From Mastigias papua (Eukaryota; Cnidaria; Scyphozoa; Rhizostomeae; Mastigiidae): a stretch of 64,000 nt of DNA. A program made the position numbers and the translations under genes. The notes below the pieces were generated by a model. It was not told the DNA's origin. It did not search any database and saw only the letters and a list, made by a program, of their open reading frames with translations. Every line of letters begins with the position of its first letter. Position 1 is the first letter of the stretch. The stretch is from NCBI GenBank assembly GCA_964019165.1, contig OZ025272.1, positions 16,338,093 to 16,402,092 on the forward strand. The letters are read 5' to 3'. Shown here in pieces: positions 15,001 through 39,241 of the stretch.

Positions 15001-17527
15001 AAAATGACTGAAATTGAATTTCAACTACTTTGATTTCAGATTGAAAAGTGATGAAAATGAGCCAATTTTGGCCGAAAAGTAAGGCTATAGCCTTGGTATT
15101 TTGCCCACAAATGACTGAAATTGAATTTCAACTACTTTGATTTCAGATTGAAAAGTGATGAAAATGAGCCAATTTTGGCCGAAAAGTAAGGTTACAGCCT
15201 TGGTATTTTGCCCAAAAATGACTGAAATTGAATTTCAACTACTTTGATTTCAGATTGAAAAGTGATGAAAATGAGCCAATTTTGGCCGAAAAGTAAGGCT
15301 ATAGCCTTGGTGTTTTGCCCAAAAATGACTGAAATTGAATTTCAACTACTTTGATTTCAGATTGAAAAGTGATGAAAATGAGCCAAGTTTGGCCGAAAAG
15401 TAAGGCTATAGCCTTGGTATTTTGCCCAAAAATGACTGAAATTGAATTTCAACTACTTTGATTTCAGATTGAAAAGTGATGAAAATGAGGCAATTTTGGC
15501 CGAAAAGTAAGGCTATAGCCTTGGTATTTTGCCCAAAAATGACTGAAATTGAATTTCAACTACTTTGATTTCAGATTGAAAAGTGATGAAAATGAGCCAA
15601 TTTTGGCCGAAAAGTAAGGTTATAGCCTTGGTATTTTGCCCAAAAATGACTGAAATTGAATTTCAACTACTTTGATTTCAGATTGAAAAGTGATGAAAAT
15701 GAGCCAATTTTGGCCGAAAAGTAAGGCTATAGCCTTGGTATTTTGCCCAGAAATGACTGAAATTGAATGTCAACTACTTTGATTTCAGATTGAAAAGTGA
15801 TGAAAATGAGCCAATTTTGGCCGAAAAGTAAGGCTATAGCCTTGTTATTTTGCCCAAAAATGACTGAAATTGAATTTCAACTACTTTGATTTCAGATTGA
15901 AAAGTGATGAAAATGAGCCAAGTTTGGCCGAAAAGTAAGGCTATAGCCTTGGTATTTTGCCCAAAAATGACTGAAATTGAATTTCAACTACTTTGATTTC
16001 AGATTGAAAAGTGATGAAAATGAGCCAATATTGGCCGAAAAGTAAGGCTATAGCCTTGTTATTTTGCCCAAAAATGACTGAAATTGAATTTCAACTACTT
16101 TGATTTCAGATTGAAAAGTGATGAAAATGAGCCAAGTTTGGCCGAAAAGTAAGGCTATAGCCTTGGTATTTTGCCCAAAAATGACTGAAATTGAATTTCA
16201 ACTACTTTGATTTCAGATTGCAAAGTGATGAAAATGAGCCAATGTTTGCCGAAAAGTAAGGCTATAGCCTTGGTGTTTTGCCCAAAAATGACTGAAATTG
16301 AATTTCAACTACTTTGATTTCAGATTGAAAAGTGATGAAAATGAGCCAATTTTGGCCGAAAAGTAAGGCTATAGCCTTGTTATTTTGCCCAAAAATGACT
16401 GAAATTGAATTTCAACTACTTTGATTTCAGATTGAAAAGTGATGAAAATGAGCCAATTTTGGCCGAAAAGTAAGGCTATAGCCTTGGTATTTTGCCCAAA
16501 AATGACTGAAATTGAATTTCAACTACTTTGATTTCAGATTGAAAAGTGATGAAAATGAGCCAATTTTGGCCGAAAAGTAAGGCTATAGCCTTGGTATTTT
16601 GCCCAAACATGACTGAAATTGAATTTCAACTACTTTGATTTCAGATTGAAAAGTGATGAAAATGAGCCAATTTTGGCCGAAAAGTAAGGCTATAGCCTTG
16701 GTATTTTGCCCAAACATGACTGAAATTGAATTTCAACTACTTTGATTTCAGATTGAAAAGTGATGAAAATGAGCCAATTTTGGCCGAAAAGTAAGGCTAT
16801 AGCCTTGGTATTTTGCCCAAAAATGACTGAAATTGAATTTCAACTACTTTGATTTCAGATTGAAAAGTGATGAAAATGAGCCAATTTTGGCCGAAAAGTA
16901 AGGCTATAGCCTTGGTATTTTGCCCAAAAATGACTGAAATTGAATTTCAACTACTTTGATTTCAGATTGAAAAGTGATGAAAATGAGCCAATTTTGGCCG
17001 AAAAGTAAGGCTATAGCCTTGGTGTTTTGCCCAAAAATGACTGAAATTTAATTTCAACTACTTTGATTTCAGATTGAAAAGTGATGAAAATGAGCCAAGT
17101 TTGGCCGAAAAGTAAGGCTATAGCCTCGGTATTTTGCCCAAAAATGACTGAAATTGAATTTCAACTACTTTGATTTCAGATTGAAAAGTGATGAAAATGA
17201 GCCAATTTTGGCCGAAAAGTAAGGCTATAGCCTTGGTATTTTGCCCAAAAATGACTGAAATTGAATTTCAACTACTTTGATTTCAGATTGAAAAGTGATG
17301 AAAATGAGCCAATTTTGGCCGAAAAGTAAGGCTATAGCCTTGGTATTTTGCCCAAAAATGACTGAAATTGAATTTCAACTACTTTGATTTCAGATTGAAA
17401 AGTGATGAAAATGAGCCAATTTTGGCCGAAAAGTAAGGCTATAGCCTTGGTATTTTGCCCAAAAATGACTGAAATTGAATTTCAACTACTTTGATTTCAG
17501 ATTGAAAAGTGACGAAAATGAGCCAAT
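1..17527. repeat. 107-bp satellite array, 163 full monomers plus a partial one
   Basis: The phrase TAGCCTTG opens a unit at base 1, 108, 215, 322 and so on, and again at 17442, exactly 163 x 107 later. Every diagnostic variant I compared recurs at a multiple of 107, so I see no net insertion or deletion. The last unit breaks off near 17527. The left end is cut by the window, so the true array is longer. Monomers differ by a few substitutions at preferred sites: GGTATT/GTTATT/GGTGTT after TAGCCTT, CCCAAAAATG/CCCAAACATG/CCCAGAAATG, GAGCCAATTTT/GAGCCAAGTTT/GAGGCAATTTT, and AAGGCTA/AAGGTTA/CTACAGCC. Each unit contains a 14-bp perfect palindrome (AAGGCTATAGCCTT) and a 15-bp dyad (TGAAATTGAATTTCA). 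Frequent stops in all frames rule out coding. Centromeric or other heterochromatic DNA is possible but not shown. Confidence 0.98.
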
Positions 17528-18175
17528 TGTGACGAAGTGAGTTGGTGTAGAGCGATGTTATGTGGCCTAAAATGTGCTTAAGTGAGTATGAACGAGGTTT
17601 ATGTCAGACTGAAGAAGTAGAATGATTGGTGGGTTATGAACGGGTCATCGTGTTGTAAAATGACTAGGATGTAGCATAGCAATTTGAGGAAAATCAGCAG
17701 CTCGATCATGAGTGAACTTCGAAGAAAAGTCACGTAATGTGAAATTACTGTATGTCGTTGTGAAATGCCACTACTGAAGGCTTACTCTTATTGAGAGATG
17801 AGCGGAATGATATCACTTGTCAACCTCCAAGCAAAGGCGATAGATTTACAGCGTAAAAATGCAAGAAAGAATAAGTGATGGAGTGATGGACAAGTGATGG
17901 AGACTTAAGGGAAATTTCTGTATCAGAGGTAAATTGGACAACTCAATGGGCTGAAGGATCGAGATACTAAGTAAAATGAGTTGGTAACATTTGTATTACG
18001 GTAATATTATCTTCTGACAGTTATTTAATCTTAAGTCAAAGACAACAATATATGATCTTCCCAATGATGGGTTGAAATGCCTACAAACCATACAGAAGTT
18101 AACAGATTATCGAACGATTTTCCTAGTAAAACATCCAGTCGTTATCACTTACTTTGCATAGTATAAATCAATATG
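17528..18175. other. unique DNA between the satellite and the first gene
   Basis: The satellite stops abruptly inside a monomer and the sequence turns unique, without decayed monomers. No open frame or recognisable repeat is seen. On the minus strand, ATTAAA at 18024-18029 lies about 150 bases past the stop of the neighbouring gene and could be its poly(A) signal. Confidence 0.6.
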
Positions 18176-21100
18176 TCAAAACTGGCCAGAGTCTTGAAGC
18201 CTTTCTAAAATCAACTGTCCTTTCTCTAATCGATGCCTTCTTAGATCCTCAAGTGGCAGGGCATAAAACCTCCCTATAGATAACGTTAAGTTCTCCACAA
18301 GACTATTGTCTATAATACAAGGTGTAGCAACGTTTTCGTTCGCGGCAAGTATCAGAACGCACACGTGTCCAGAAGGAATAGGGTGACCGTTAAGACTATC
18401 CTGTTCAAAATATGGAATCCCCACCGCCAAGCTTCGTCCATCTTTTACGTAAGTGACTCCTGAAAAGCAAATTTTATTAACTACTAAATGAGAGAAGAAG
18501 CTATAATTGATAATTATAACTAATCAAATCAAATGAATACCGTTTAAAAGCAGCTTCATGTGCTTAATTCCTACCATCCCACCATCCCTCGAACCTAAGA
18601 TCTTCTGCACACAAGGTATTCTTAGGTCCCTAATAAACGGGGGGATGCATATTAATTTTTCATGTTTTTTCCGACCACCTTGGAGCTTCTTAGCACCTAC
18701 GTCTACCAAATTTCAAGGAATGAAACATGGTATGGAGGTTTTCTCAGTAAGAAAAGAAATTTCTTCGTTCACTAAGTGATAGTGCTTCTGTCACTAATTG
18801 AATGCATTTTTTTATGTTTGTGATAAGCACAATAGGCAGTTAAATTTCCATTCGATTTTAGAAATATTTCCAACCCCCCGCCGCTTATTAGGAACCTAAA
18901 AGCAAGCACCCCAACATTAGATCATTGTGGCAGTACGTTGCAATTGTAGATATAATGTAATGTACCGTAAATCCTCGAATTAGCCCCCTGGGGGCTTATT
19001 TATTTTTGGTGCTTTTTGGGTGGGGGACAATTCGAGGGGAGGGCTTATTCGAGGGGGCTTATAAAATTATTTACACATGTCACATAAAAAGTTTATTGCC
19101 AATGCTCCCATTCTCCATAATATTAAACTAACAGTCTAAATTTAAGCATTAGTCTTTATCAAAGTCTCCATCATCATCTGGGGAGGGGGCATATTCCAGA
19201 GGAGCTTAGTAACAACTTGAAGTTCTAGCATGGGGGCTTATTCGAGGGGAGGGGCTTATTCGAGGGCGGCCAATTCGAGGATTTGCGACATTTATGTCTA
19301 CACCATTCGCAGAATAACCGCCACCAGGATACAGCGAATATTCGCAAATTAACATCGTGCACTACAGAATTTTCATATTGACCGAAGAAGAGGAAACACT
19401 CTGTAGCATATAGTGAAATTTAAAGTGATAGTGCGAGGAAACAACCAATCCAAGCTGGATTCGAACTCAAGACCTCTGACTCTGCACATGTTGTGAAACT
19501 ACATTTTTCGTTCGACACTCATCAAGAATGAAACGCCTGATTATTACCAAAAGGTGGACAAAAGTACATTACTAGATGCCGATCAAACAGCCCCGTTCAA
19601 ATTTTCAGTTAATATCTCACGATTTGTAATATGATGAGTGTCAAATGAAAAAAGTTTTCAGTATGCTACGAAGTCTCTCCGCTCTTTCCAGCAATGATGA
19701 ATGAATGAAAATGTTCAAAATGAGAAATAATAGGTTACCTTGGCTGGCTATGTCTGGTGTTGCACTGTCTACGAAGGAAGTAGAGTCAAGAATTCAAGTT
19801 GTGGCATCAAATATGCGTACATTAAAAATCATATCAATCTATCACTGCTAAAAGAAGACAATAAAGTCATTGCTAAAAACCTATCGTATTACCTTTATGC
19901 TTGTAAGATGTCTGCTGGTCTTCTAGCAAACCTAACAGAACGATAAAATTCGAATCGCCGAATCACTTAAAAATTTTGTGGGGATAGTTTATTCTATGTT
20001 TTAAAATAACAGTCTAGTTATGATAAAAACCTGAAGTGGAAGTAAGATTATACTGGAAAGTTGATAGAAAAAGAGAGGAAGAATAGCAACGGTAGTTGCA
20101 GGTGAAATGGAAATTGAATCTGAGCGAATTTATGAGTTGAGTTGACAAAGTCAAAAATTACGGTCAAGTTTACATGAATGTGAAGAGGCATTAATAGTCC
20201 AGCGTAACTATCAAATGCTTGACTGCTTGAGAGCACTGACCAGGCAAGCGACCAATCATCAAGCAAGATCGGCCTAAACTTTGCTGTGGAACGTACTTCT
20301 GGTCAGAATCCTGCATGATGATTGGTCAATTAGGCTGGGAGAAAATAGACCTAGTCAGATCTCTCAACCAATCAAACATTCAGTGGCTATGGCTACCAGA
20401 CTCTCTTCAACTGCATACAATGTAAGACTGAAAAAATAGTTATATATGATTGGCTAGGCAATGGAGAGTACAATATCGTACATATGGGATGCTGTTTCCC
20501 TAATACCTTAACTTCAACTTCTTGTTCAACTTAATAACATAAAATGTGGCTTAATAACTGACCAACTTCATTTGTAGGACTGCCAGACAAGGCCTTTACA
20601 TATTCAATCGAAGCTGAGAGGATTTTGTTCATTTCGCTTACTGGCATAGTTGGCAGCCCACGTCCTCTTTTGTTTGGAGATCTGAACTCAACATCTCTTG
20701 GCCACCAAAGTGGTTTTGCAGTCTTCCAGTTTCGTTTTTGTGCCATATCTGAGAAAAAGAGGAATCAAAACAAGAAAGGTGTACATATGCACAGGCCTTT
20801 CAATGAGACGCGCGCAATCGCGCACGAGCGCGCAGGCACGCCTCCAGCTCAGTTCACGCGCTCGATTTGTAGCTCGCGCCAGCTTTATCAAAAATACACA
20901 TCCAAGTATGTATATATACTTCTTTACAGTTGGCTTTTTAAAATAATAAACAGAAAAAAAAAACGTAGCATATTAATGCTAATTAAGGCCAACTTCTACT
21001 ACAATTTAAATACGGAAAGATAAAATAGATAAAACCTAATTACAATGATGCTTATTTACAAAAATCCTACGCCTAATATAAAAACTTTACACAACCTGCA

Positions 21101-24100
21101 GTTGCAAATATTTCCTTCCCATGATATTAAACGTCTCTTGAACTCAGTTAGAGTACTAGAATTTTTTCTGTCTTTCGGTAGAGAGGACCACAATATATAG
21201 CCTCTGTACATGACATCTTCGGTACCATACCTTGTGGTCACAATTTTTGGCAATCGCAAATGATTATCACTTCGAAGGTTGTAATTGTTATGGTTTTCGA
21301 CAAAAATATCCTTCATGAACTCAGGACTGATGTTGTGTTTTGCTTTATAAATTTCAATCATTAGCAATTGCAGGTTGCGCTAGTGATTACTTAAATTTTT
21401 TTCTCTTTCTACTTCTACTTCTCTTCCACTATCTTTGCATACCAGTTTTAAGGCTCTTTCCTGAATTCGATTTATTTTAGAATTGTTACCTCTGTCATGG
21501 AACATCCACACATAAAGTGCTAAGGAAAGCTCACATAATTGACTCTTCAGCGCGCGCAAACGATCCCACGTGCGCAATTGGCAGCGCGCGTCTAATTTAC
21601 TCATTGAAAGGCCTGCATGTATATTTTCCCTAGACTAATGAACCTGTAAATGAAAATAAAGTTGTATCATAATGAGCAAAACATATATGAAGCAGTGGCA
21701 GTTTTTGGGTGGGGATGTGTGTGTAAATGCTTCCTGGATCAGATTAAGTTACATTTTGGTATATAATGGGAGCCCTACAGGAACAAAAGTATATTTACCA
21801 CTGATACAAAGACTTACAAAAATCTGCCACTGATACCAAAAGTGGAATATAATATCATAGTAATCAGATGTTCATGCCATGGTGCCTTGATGTATTGAGC
21901 ATGTGAATGCAAATATTTCTGCTTCTTGTACACAGATGATAGAGTTGCCAAATTACAATACAGTTGAAAGGATACCAAAAGAGCCTACCATGGCCAGTTA
22001 TAATCTGTGTTAGTAGCCTTCTTTTTTCATCTATACCAAAGCTCAAAACATCTTCACTCAGTAGGACATTTGAAGTCACTCTATCAATACCTGAGAGTAA
22101 ACAACAAATAAAGACTTAACACAAAATACTACAGAATGACTATGAAGACTTTTTAAAGAAAATCTTTTGAACTGATATAAATTTCTCAAGCATGATATAA
22201 ATACTAATGAGATAGAAAACAGCATGGAGTCAAAAATGATGCAAAAAATACAATCACTTAGATTAGAACATGTCTTACACAAGTAATGTGAAAAAACTGA
22301 TGGTTATGAAAGTGGAAAAATCTGTCATGTTACAGTACATAAAAATAGTATGAAACATTGTGATGACTAAGAAACCAACATACTATGGTTTTCATTGTAT
22401 CTGGCTTCATTCTGTTCACTTAGCAGCTCTGCCCTATTTGCATCCATATTCTTCAACACAATATCAGTAAAAACTTTTGCCACATGCTCATTCAGACCAA
22501 ATTCTTCAAAAATTGATGGGCCTAAAGCAAAACAGAAACAACCTTACATGATATAAATTGAAACACATGAGTTTAACTCTGGTTATTGTAAAAAATTTTG
22601 ATGAAAATTGGCTTATACAGGTGGTACCAACAATTACATTTTGAACAAAAAATTAAACTCAAAGATGGCTGATCATTTCTGGGCATTCACTTTGTTAATG
22701 AACATATTGCATATAAAACTTGAATTTAATCATCATCATAACCTCCAAAATCAACATCATTATCATTGTTATCATGACAATCATGATAATTATATCAGAT
22801 ACACATAGGCTAACCTTCGGTTTCCCAATAATCTGTTGCTATATTGTTGGAGATAAGAGTCCCTGAAGTTCAAGACCTATCATTCCCAAAAGGGAATCTA
22901 TGAGAATATGCAGAGCCATAATTTCATTTTGCTCGTGGCAATGCAAATCTATCACCAGGATTGTGCATGGCACTAGATTCCCTGGACAATGGTTGGCTTA
23001 TTAGAACGTCACCAGCCTAACAGTTGGCTTTAACAAAGGGGCTATCCTCAATAACATAGCTGATTCCACAAAATTTACTTCACAAATTCCTTTTGCATGC
23101 TACCAGCAACTACATTTCATAACTAAGCATTCATCAGGAATGTACAAAAATGAGAATGAACTACAAGGAATATACCTGAGTATTTTACAATCAAAGTTCC
23201 ATCCTTCGTAGGTAATAGTGTTAAAGCACAAGTTGGCACTTTGGTTCTAATGTACCAATTGTTGAGCTAGTGAGGAGAGGGGCAACTCATCAAATTTGAC
23301 AACTATATACATAGATTATGACAACATAAAACATTGAATTGCAATTCATACAGTTTGCAATGGACATGCAACCATTTGAACATATTCTATAGTTGGTTTT
23401 AGGTGATGAATAAATGGGGGATAAGAATAAATGGGGATCAAAGGCTTCTCTAACATTTGATAAACATGGGTTTTTCTAAAAATAAGCTCTTACCATATAA
23501 CAGTTACATTCTACAGTACAAATGTTGACATTACTCAAGGTTTTTATTAAAATGAAAGTCAGCAAACTACCCTACCATACTGTCCAGCATTCTGAGCTTT
23601 GTCTTATTCACTCTACTTCGTACTCTCCTTCTACTTTCATAAATGTTTACATTGTACTTTCGCTGAAATAGATTCGTAATAGATTGAAATGAACATACTC
23701 TTGAAGCAGCCCATGGATAAATATAAACACTTTATGCCTATAATTTTCCCTAATATTATGTAACAATTCATAGTTTCGTATGGGGGTGCTTTCTACTCAA
23801 CTAGCTCAATGCTTAAGAAATTTCTTCCTCAAGAATCCCTCTTTACCTGTTTTTCTTCCTGTCAAAACTAGATATTAAAGAAATGGATTGAACTAAGGCC
23901 TAAGGCCTAAATTCAAATCAAATTACAATTTAGGTCTAACCCTCTGTGCATCCCATGCAGCCTACGCTAGGTATACCCGGCATGGCCGTCTCTTTTTCAG
24001 GTACTGGCGTAAGGAAATGTAATTTCAGCGCTACCATCCGGGGATATGACAGTAAAGTGACCTTTTTTGTGCACCTTGGCGTGAAAGCAAAAGTAACTGA

Positions 24101-24293
24101 ATGAATCTCCAGCTGGAGTTTACACGGAATGCACCCTGGGCCGCCTAACTCACTGAACTTTGCCCCACACGGTTTTAAATCCAGACGGTTCCATAGCAAG
24201 CAGCATAGTGTGAGAAACATATCGAGAAATTGCACATACTTTATGACCAATGAAATTTTTAGGAGACTTCACAGCTGTGGAATCGGACGCCAT
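18176..24293 (-). CDS. unrecognised 313-aa protein with a basic N-terminus and a WWP motif, 7 exons
   Basis: I do not recognise this family. Exons on the minus strand, 5' to 3': 24293-24240, 23662-23576, 23266-23176, 22521-22384, 22090-21989, 20748-20563, 18459-18176. Splice phases agree throughout and the total is 942 bases (313 aa plus stop). The start is MASDSTAVK. Exon 2 is strongly basic (ESRRRVRSRVNKTK), which could be a nuclear signal or a nucleic-acid contact; this is inference. Exon 6 holds KPLWWPRDVEF followed by a basic RSPNKRGRG. The last exon encodes a hydrophobic stretch around HVCVLILAAN. No signal peptide or clear membrane helix is seen. The weakest join is exon 6 to 7: it uses a GTCAGT donor at 20562, while a stronger GTAAGC donor at 20641 gives a phase that does not fit exon 7. 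An unseen small exon in that 2-kb intron is possible. The introns contain a MITE, a SINE remnant and a LINE fragment. Confidence 0.6.
18963..19292. mobile_element. MITE-like non-autonomous DNA element
   Basis: The left end reads ACCGTAAATCCTCGAATTAG and the right end is its imperfect reverse complement (CCAATTCGAGGATTTGCG). Several copies of the phrase GGGGGCTTATTCGAGG lie inside, some in tandem near 19230-19270. There is no coding capacity. Short length, inverted ends and a palindromic interior fit a MITE. It sits in the last intron of the minus-strand gene. The superfamily cannot be assigned. Confidence 0.7.
19422..19486 (-). mobile_element. degraded remnant of the tRNA-related element found at 52057-52427
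   Basis: AGTGATAGTGCGAGGAAACAA followed by a tRNA-like antisense B-box segment (GGATTCGAACTCAAGACC) matches, with substitutions, the left inverted arm and antisense tRNA part of the element at 52071-52135. The match ends after about 65 bases, so only the tip is preserved. It shows the element is a dispersed family. Confidence 0.55.
19504..19652. repeat. inverted repeat, 21-bp arms
   Basis: Bases 19504-19524 and 19632-19652 are reverse complements with two mismatches (core TGATGAGTGTC), enclosing about 107 bases. It may be the ends of a short inactive DNA element. No coding content is seen. Confidence 0.5.
20792..21615. mobile_element. composite element: GC-rich inverted arms flanking a LINE fragment
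   Basis: CAGGCCTTTCAATGAG at 20792-20807 is matched base for base by its reverse complement at 21600-21615. Inside these, AGACGCGCGC (20806-20815) pairs with GCGCGCGTCT (21584-21593), and related GCGCACG stretches continue inwards. The arms (about 90 and 75 bases) are far richer in GC than their surroundings. The interior from about 20990 to 21530 is LINE-derived. It could be one fold-back element invaded by a LINE, or two inverted copies of a GC-rich repeat. It lies in an intron of the minus-strand gene. Confidence 0.6.
21056..21530 (-). pseudogene. LINE reverse-transcriptase C-terminal remnant (CR1/jockey-like)
   Basis: Two minus-strand frames join across a break near 21370-21400. The upstream part reads VWMFHDRGNNSKINRIQERA. 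The downstream part reads MIEIYKAKHNISPEFMKDIF, then NLRSDNHLRLPK, and ends in ICNCRLCKVFILGVGFL. This order (INRIQERALK, EIYK.K...S, YNLRS, LW..LP, C.CRLCK, then stop) is typical of the extreme C-terminus of non-LTR retrotransposon polymerases in cnidarian genomes. The catalytic core is missing, so the copy is dead and 5'-truncated. Confidence 0.8.
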
Positions 24294-26093
24294 TATAACG
24301 CATTAAGTTTCCCGCCGCAAAATTCTCAGCTGAATGTGCAACAACCACTGATTTGGAAATCAGTGGCAACAACACATTTCTTCAAGCAGCAGACAACAAG
24401 AACAACGATCATTGATAGAAGATTGGCTACACTACTTCTTCCATAAGCATAACGGCTACAAGCATATTTAGGGTACGATTGGGGAAATGAACCAAGCTAT
24501 TGCTACCCTATACTGCAATACAAAGAAAATTTTCAAAATTGCCATTGATGTTCCATCCAGATTCGTTGAGATTCTACACATTCAACCCTAATGAATACAT
24601 AAATGGAAATTGATACTGAATAAAACATTGTATTGCAAATTGACAAAGTGAATTTAAACAATATCTTAACAAGACTTATCCTGAAAGAATTTGAACTGAC
24701 TGTCGATTAGAAGCATACAACCACATACCCTACCGTAAATAACACAGAAACATAAGCATAGGAATAAGCAATATTTTAGGGTAAAATGGTAAAGAAAACA
24801 ACTAAGCACAAATACGGCAAGGCTGAGCCAGAGCTATGCTTATAAAAGGTAATGTAACAGAGGTGTCCCTCTCATCAGGGGGCGAAAGGGGTACAATCCG
24901 GTCATACCTGTCCTTAACTGAAACTCGACATTTAATCAGAAATATGTATTACCATTTAGAATATAAGATTGCCTTCAAATATCTTACCAGTGCAATATAC
25001 AATATCAATAATAAAGTCTCAATCATTCACTAAGTTTACTTAGAAGAGTTTGCTACCGAGAGGGGAACCCGGAATGTCACACAAAAAGCAACACATCTGT
25101 GAGCATATAAATTAAATTCTGAAAATTGAAATTAAATAACAATCATTTCTTCAGAAATACAAAAAATCTTCAGATCTCAAAGGATCTCATCATAAGACAA
25201 ATAATGACTTGACTTTCACTATTCTCTCGAGCAACACATTTAATAAGGCCTTCGCGAATCAAATGCTCTGCCATTACGCAAATTACAAATTGCATTTATT
25301 CAGTGGATACTCGTTGAAGTACAGCTTGCATGCCAGTAGTTCGACATTTGCAATTTCATTGTATCCCATAAAGTGCGCTGGGTTAATTCACTAAGATGCA
25401 ACAAGCGCAAGCATGAACATCACTCTGCAGCAAGAAGCCCATTTAAAAACATGGCTGCTACGCAGAGCGGGAAGCAGCTGGAGTCACTATGTAAGACTAG
25501 AAATTATACATTACAAATAACAAGTTTTGCATTTCAAATTTCAAAGAAAGCTAATGCCAATTCAATCCTTTAATAAAATTGAAAACAAAGAGACTAAAAT
25601 CAGGGACGCCGGAAGAATAGTTGAGCAAGAGAGGCCAACAGGGCTGCGAGGCCACAGAAGACCACATGTGAGCGAAGCTAGCTGCAAAATTGGACCTCTA
25701 GGCTTAATTCTGCTGTAATCCTTCAACAAAACGCAAACATTTTTGTGACAGAAGGTCACTTCAGAACGTCCTGCTGCCTTCTTAATAAAAGGCTTGCTCC
25801 CCCGCTCCTCCATCTCCAGCGTCTATGATTATAAATGAGTCTCATTTCTTACTAGCTTATCACAAAACTACATATATAGGACTTATCTCTGATATCTGCT
25901 ATAGGTCTATCTCTCCTTTGCTCACGAACAATGACTATCCTAGACAACCCAAATCAATAGTTACCTACTGGAAATAGTAGCTTACTATAAAAATAGAAAA
26001 ATTCTAACAAAGCAGGTTAATATACCTATACCCAGCTTGGAAAGATTATGGGGTGTCATTAATAAGATACAAAATTTACTCCATAATGAGGTG
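24294..26093. other. intergenic region between the unknown gene and VAC14
   Basis: This region lies upstream of the unknown gene and downstream of VAC14. No complete gene is seen. One short plus-strand frame at 25451 looks like a first exon and is listed separately. Bases 25590-25830 are richer in GC and may be a dispersed repeat, which I cannot identify. Confidence 0.5.
25451..25490 (+). CDS. candidate first coding exon of an unknown gene
   Basis: ATG in a reasonable context (AAAACATGG) opens MAATQSGKQLESL and runs into a good donor (CTAT then GTAAGA at 25491) in phase 1. I found no matching downstream exon before VAC14 begins on the other strand, so this may be chance or a gene with distant exons. 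Confidence 0.2.

Positions 26094-39241
<13,148 letters not shown>

Noticed and set aside
1..17527. CRISPR-like regular repeat
   Set aside because: There are no spacers; the entire 107-bp unit repeats and the context is eukaryotic.
19740..19946. Plus-strand 68-aa frame
   Set aside because: No splice context, no family resemblance, and it lies in an intron of the minus-strand gene.
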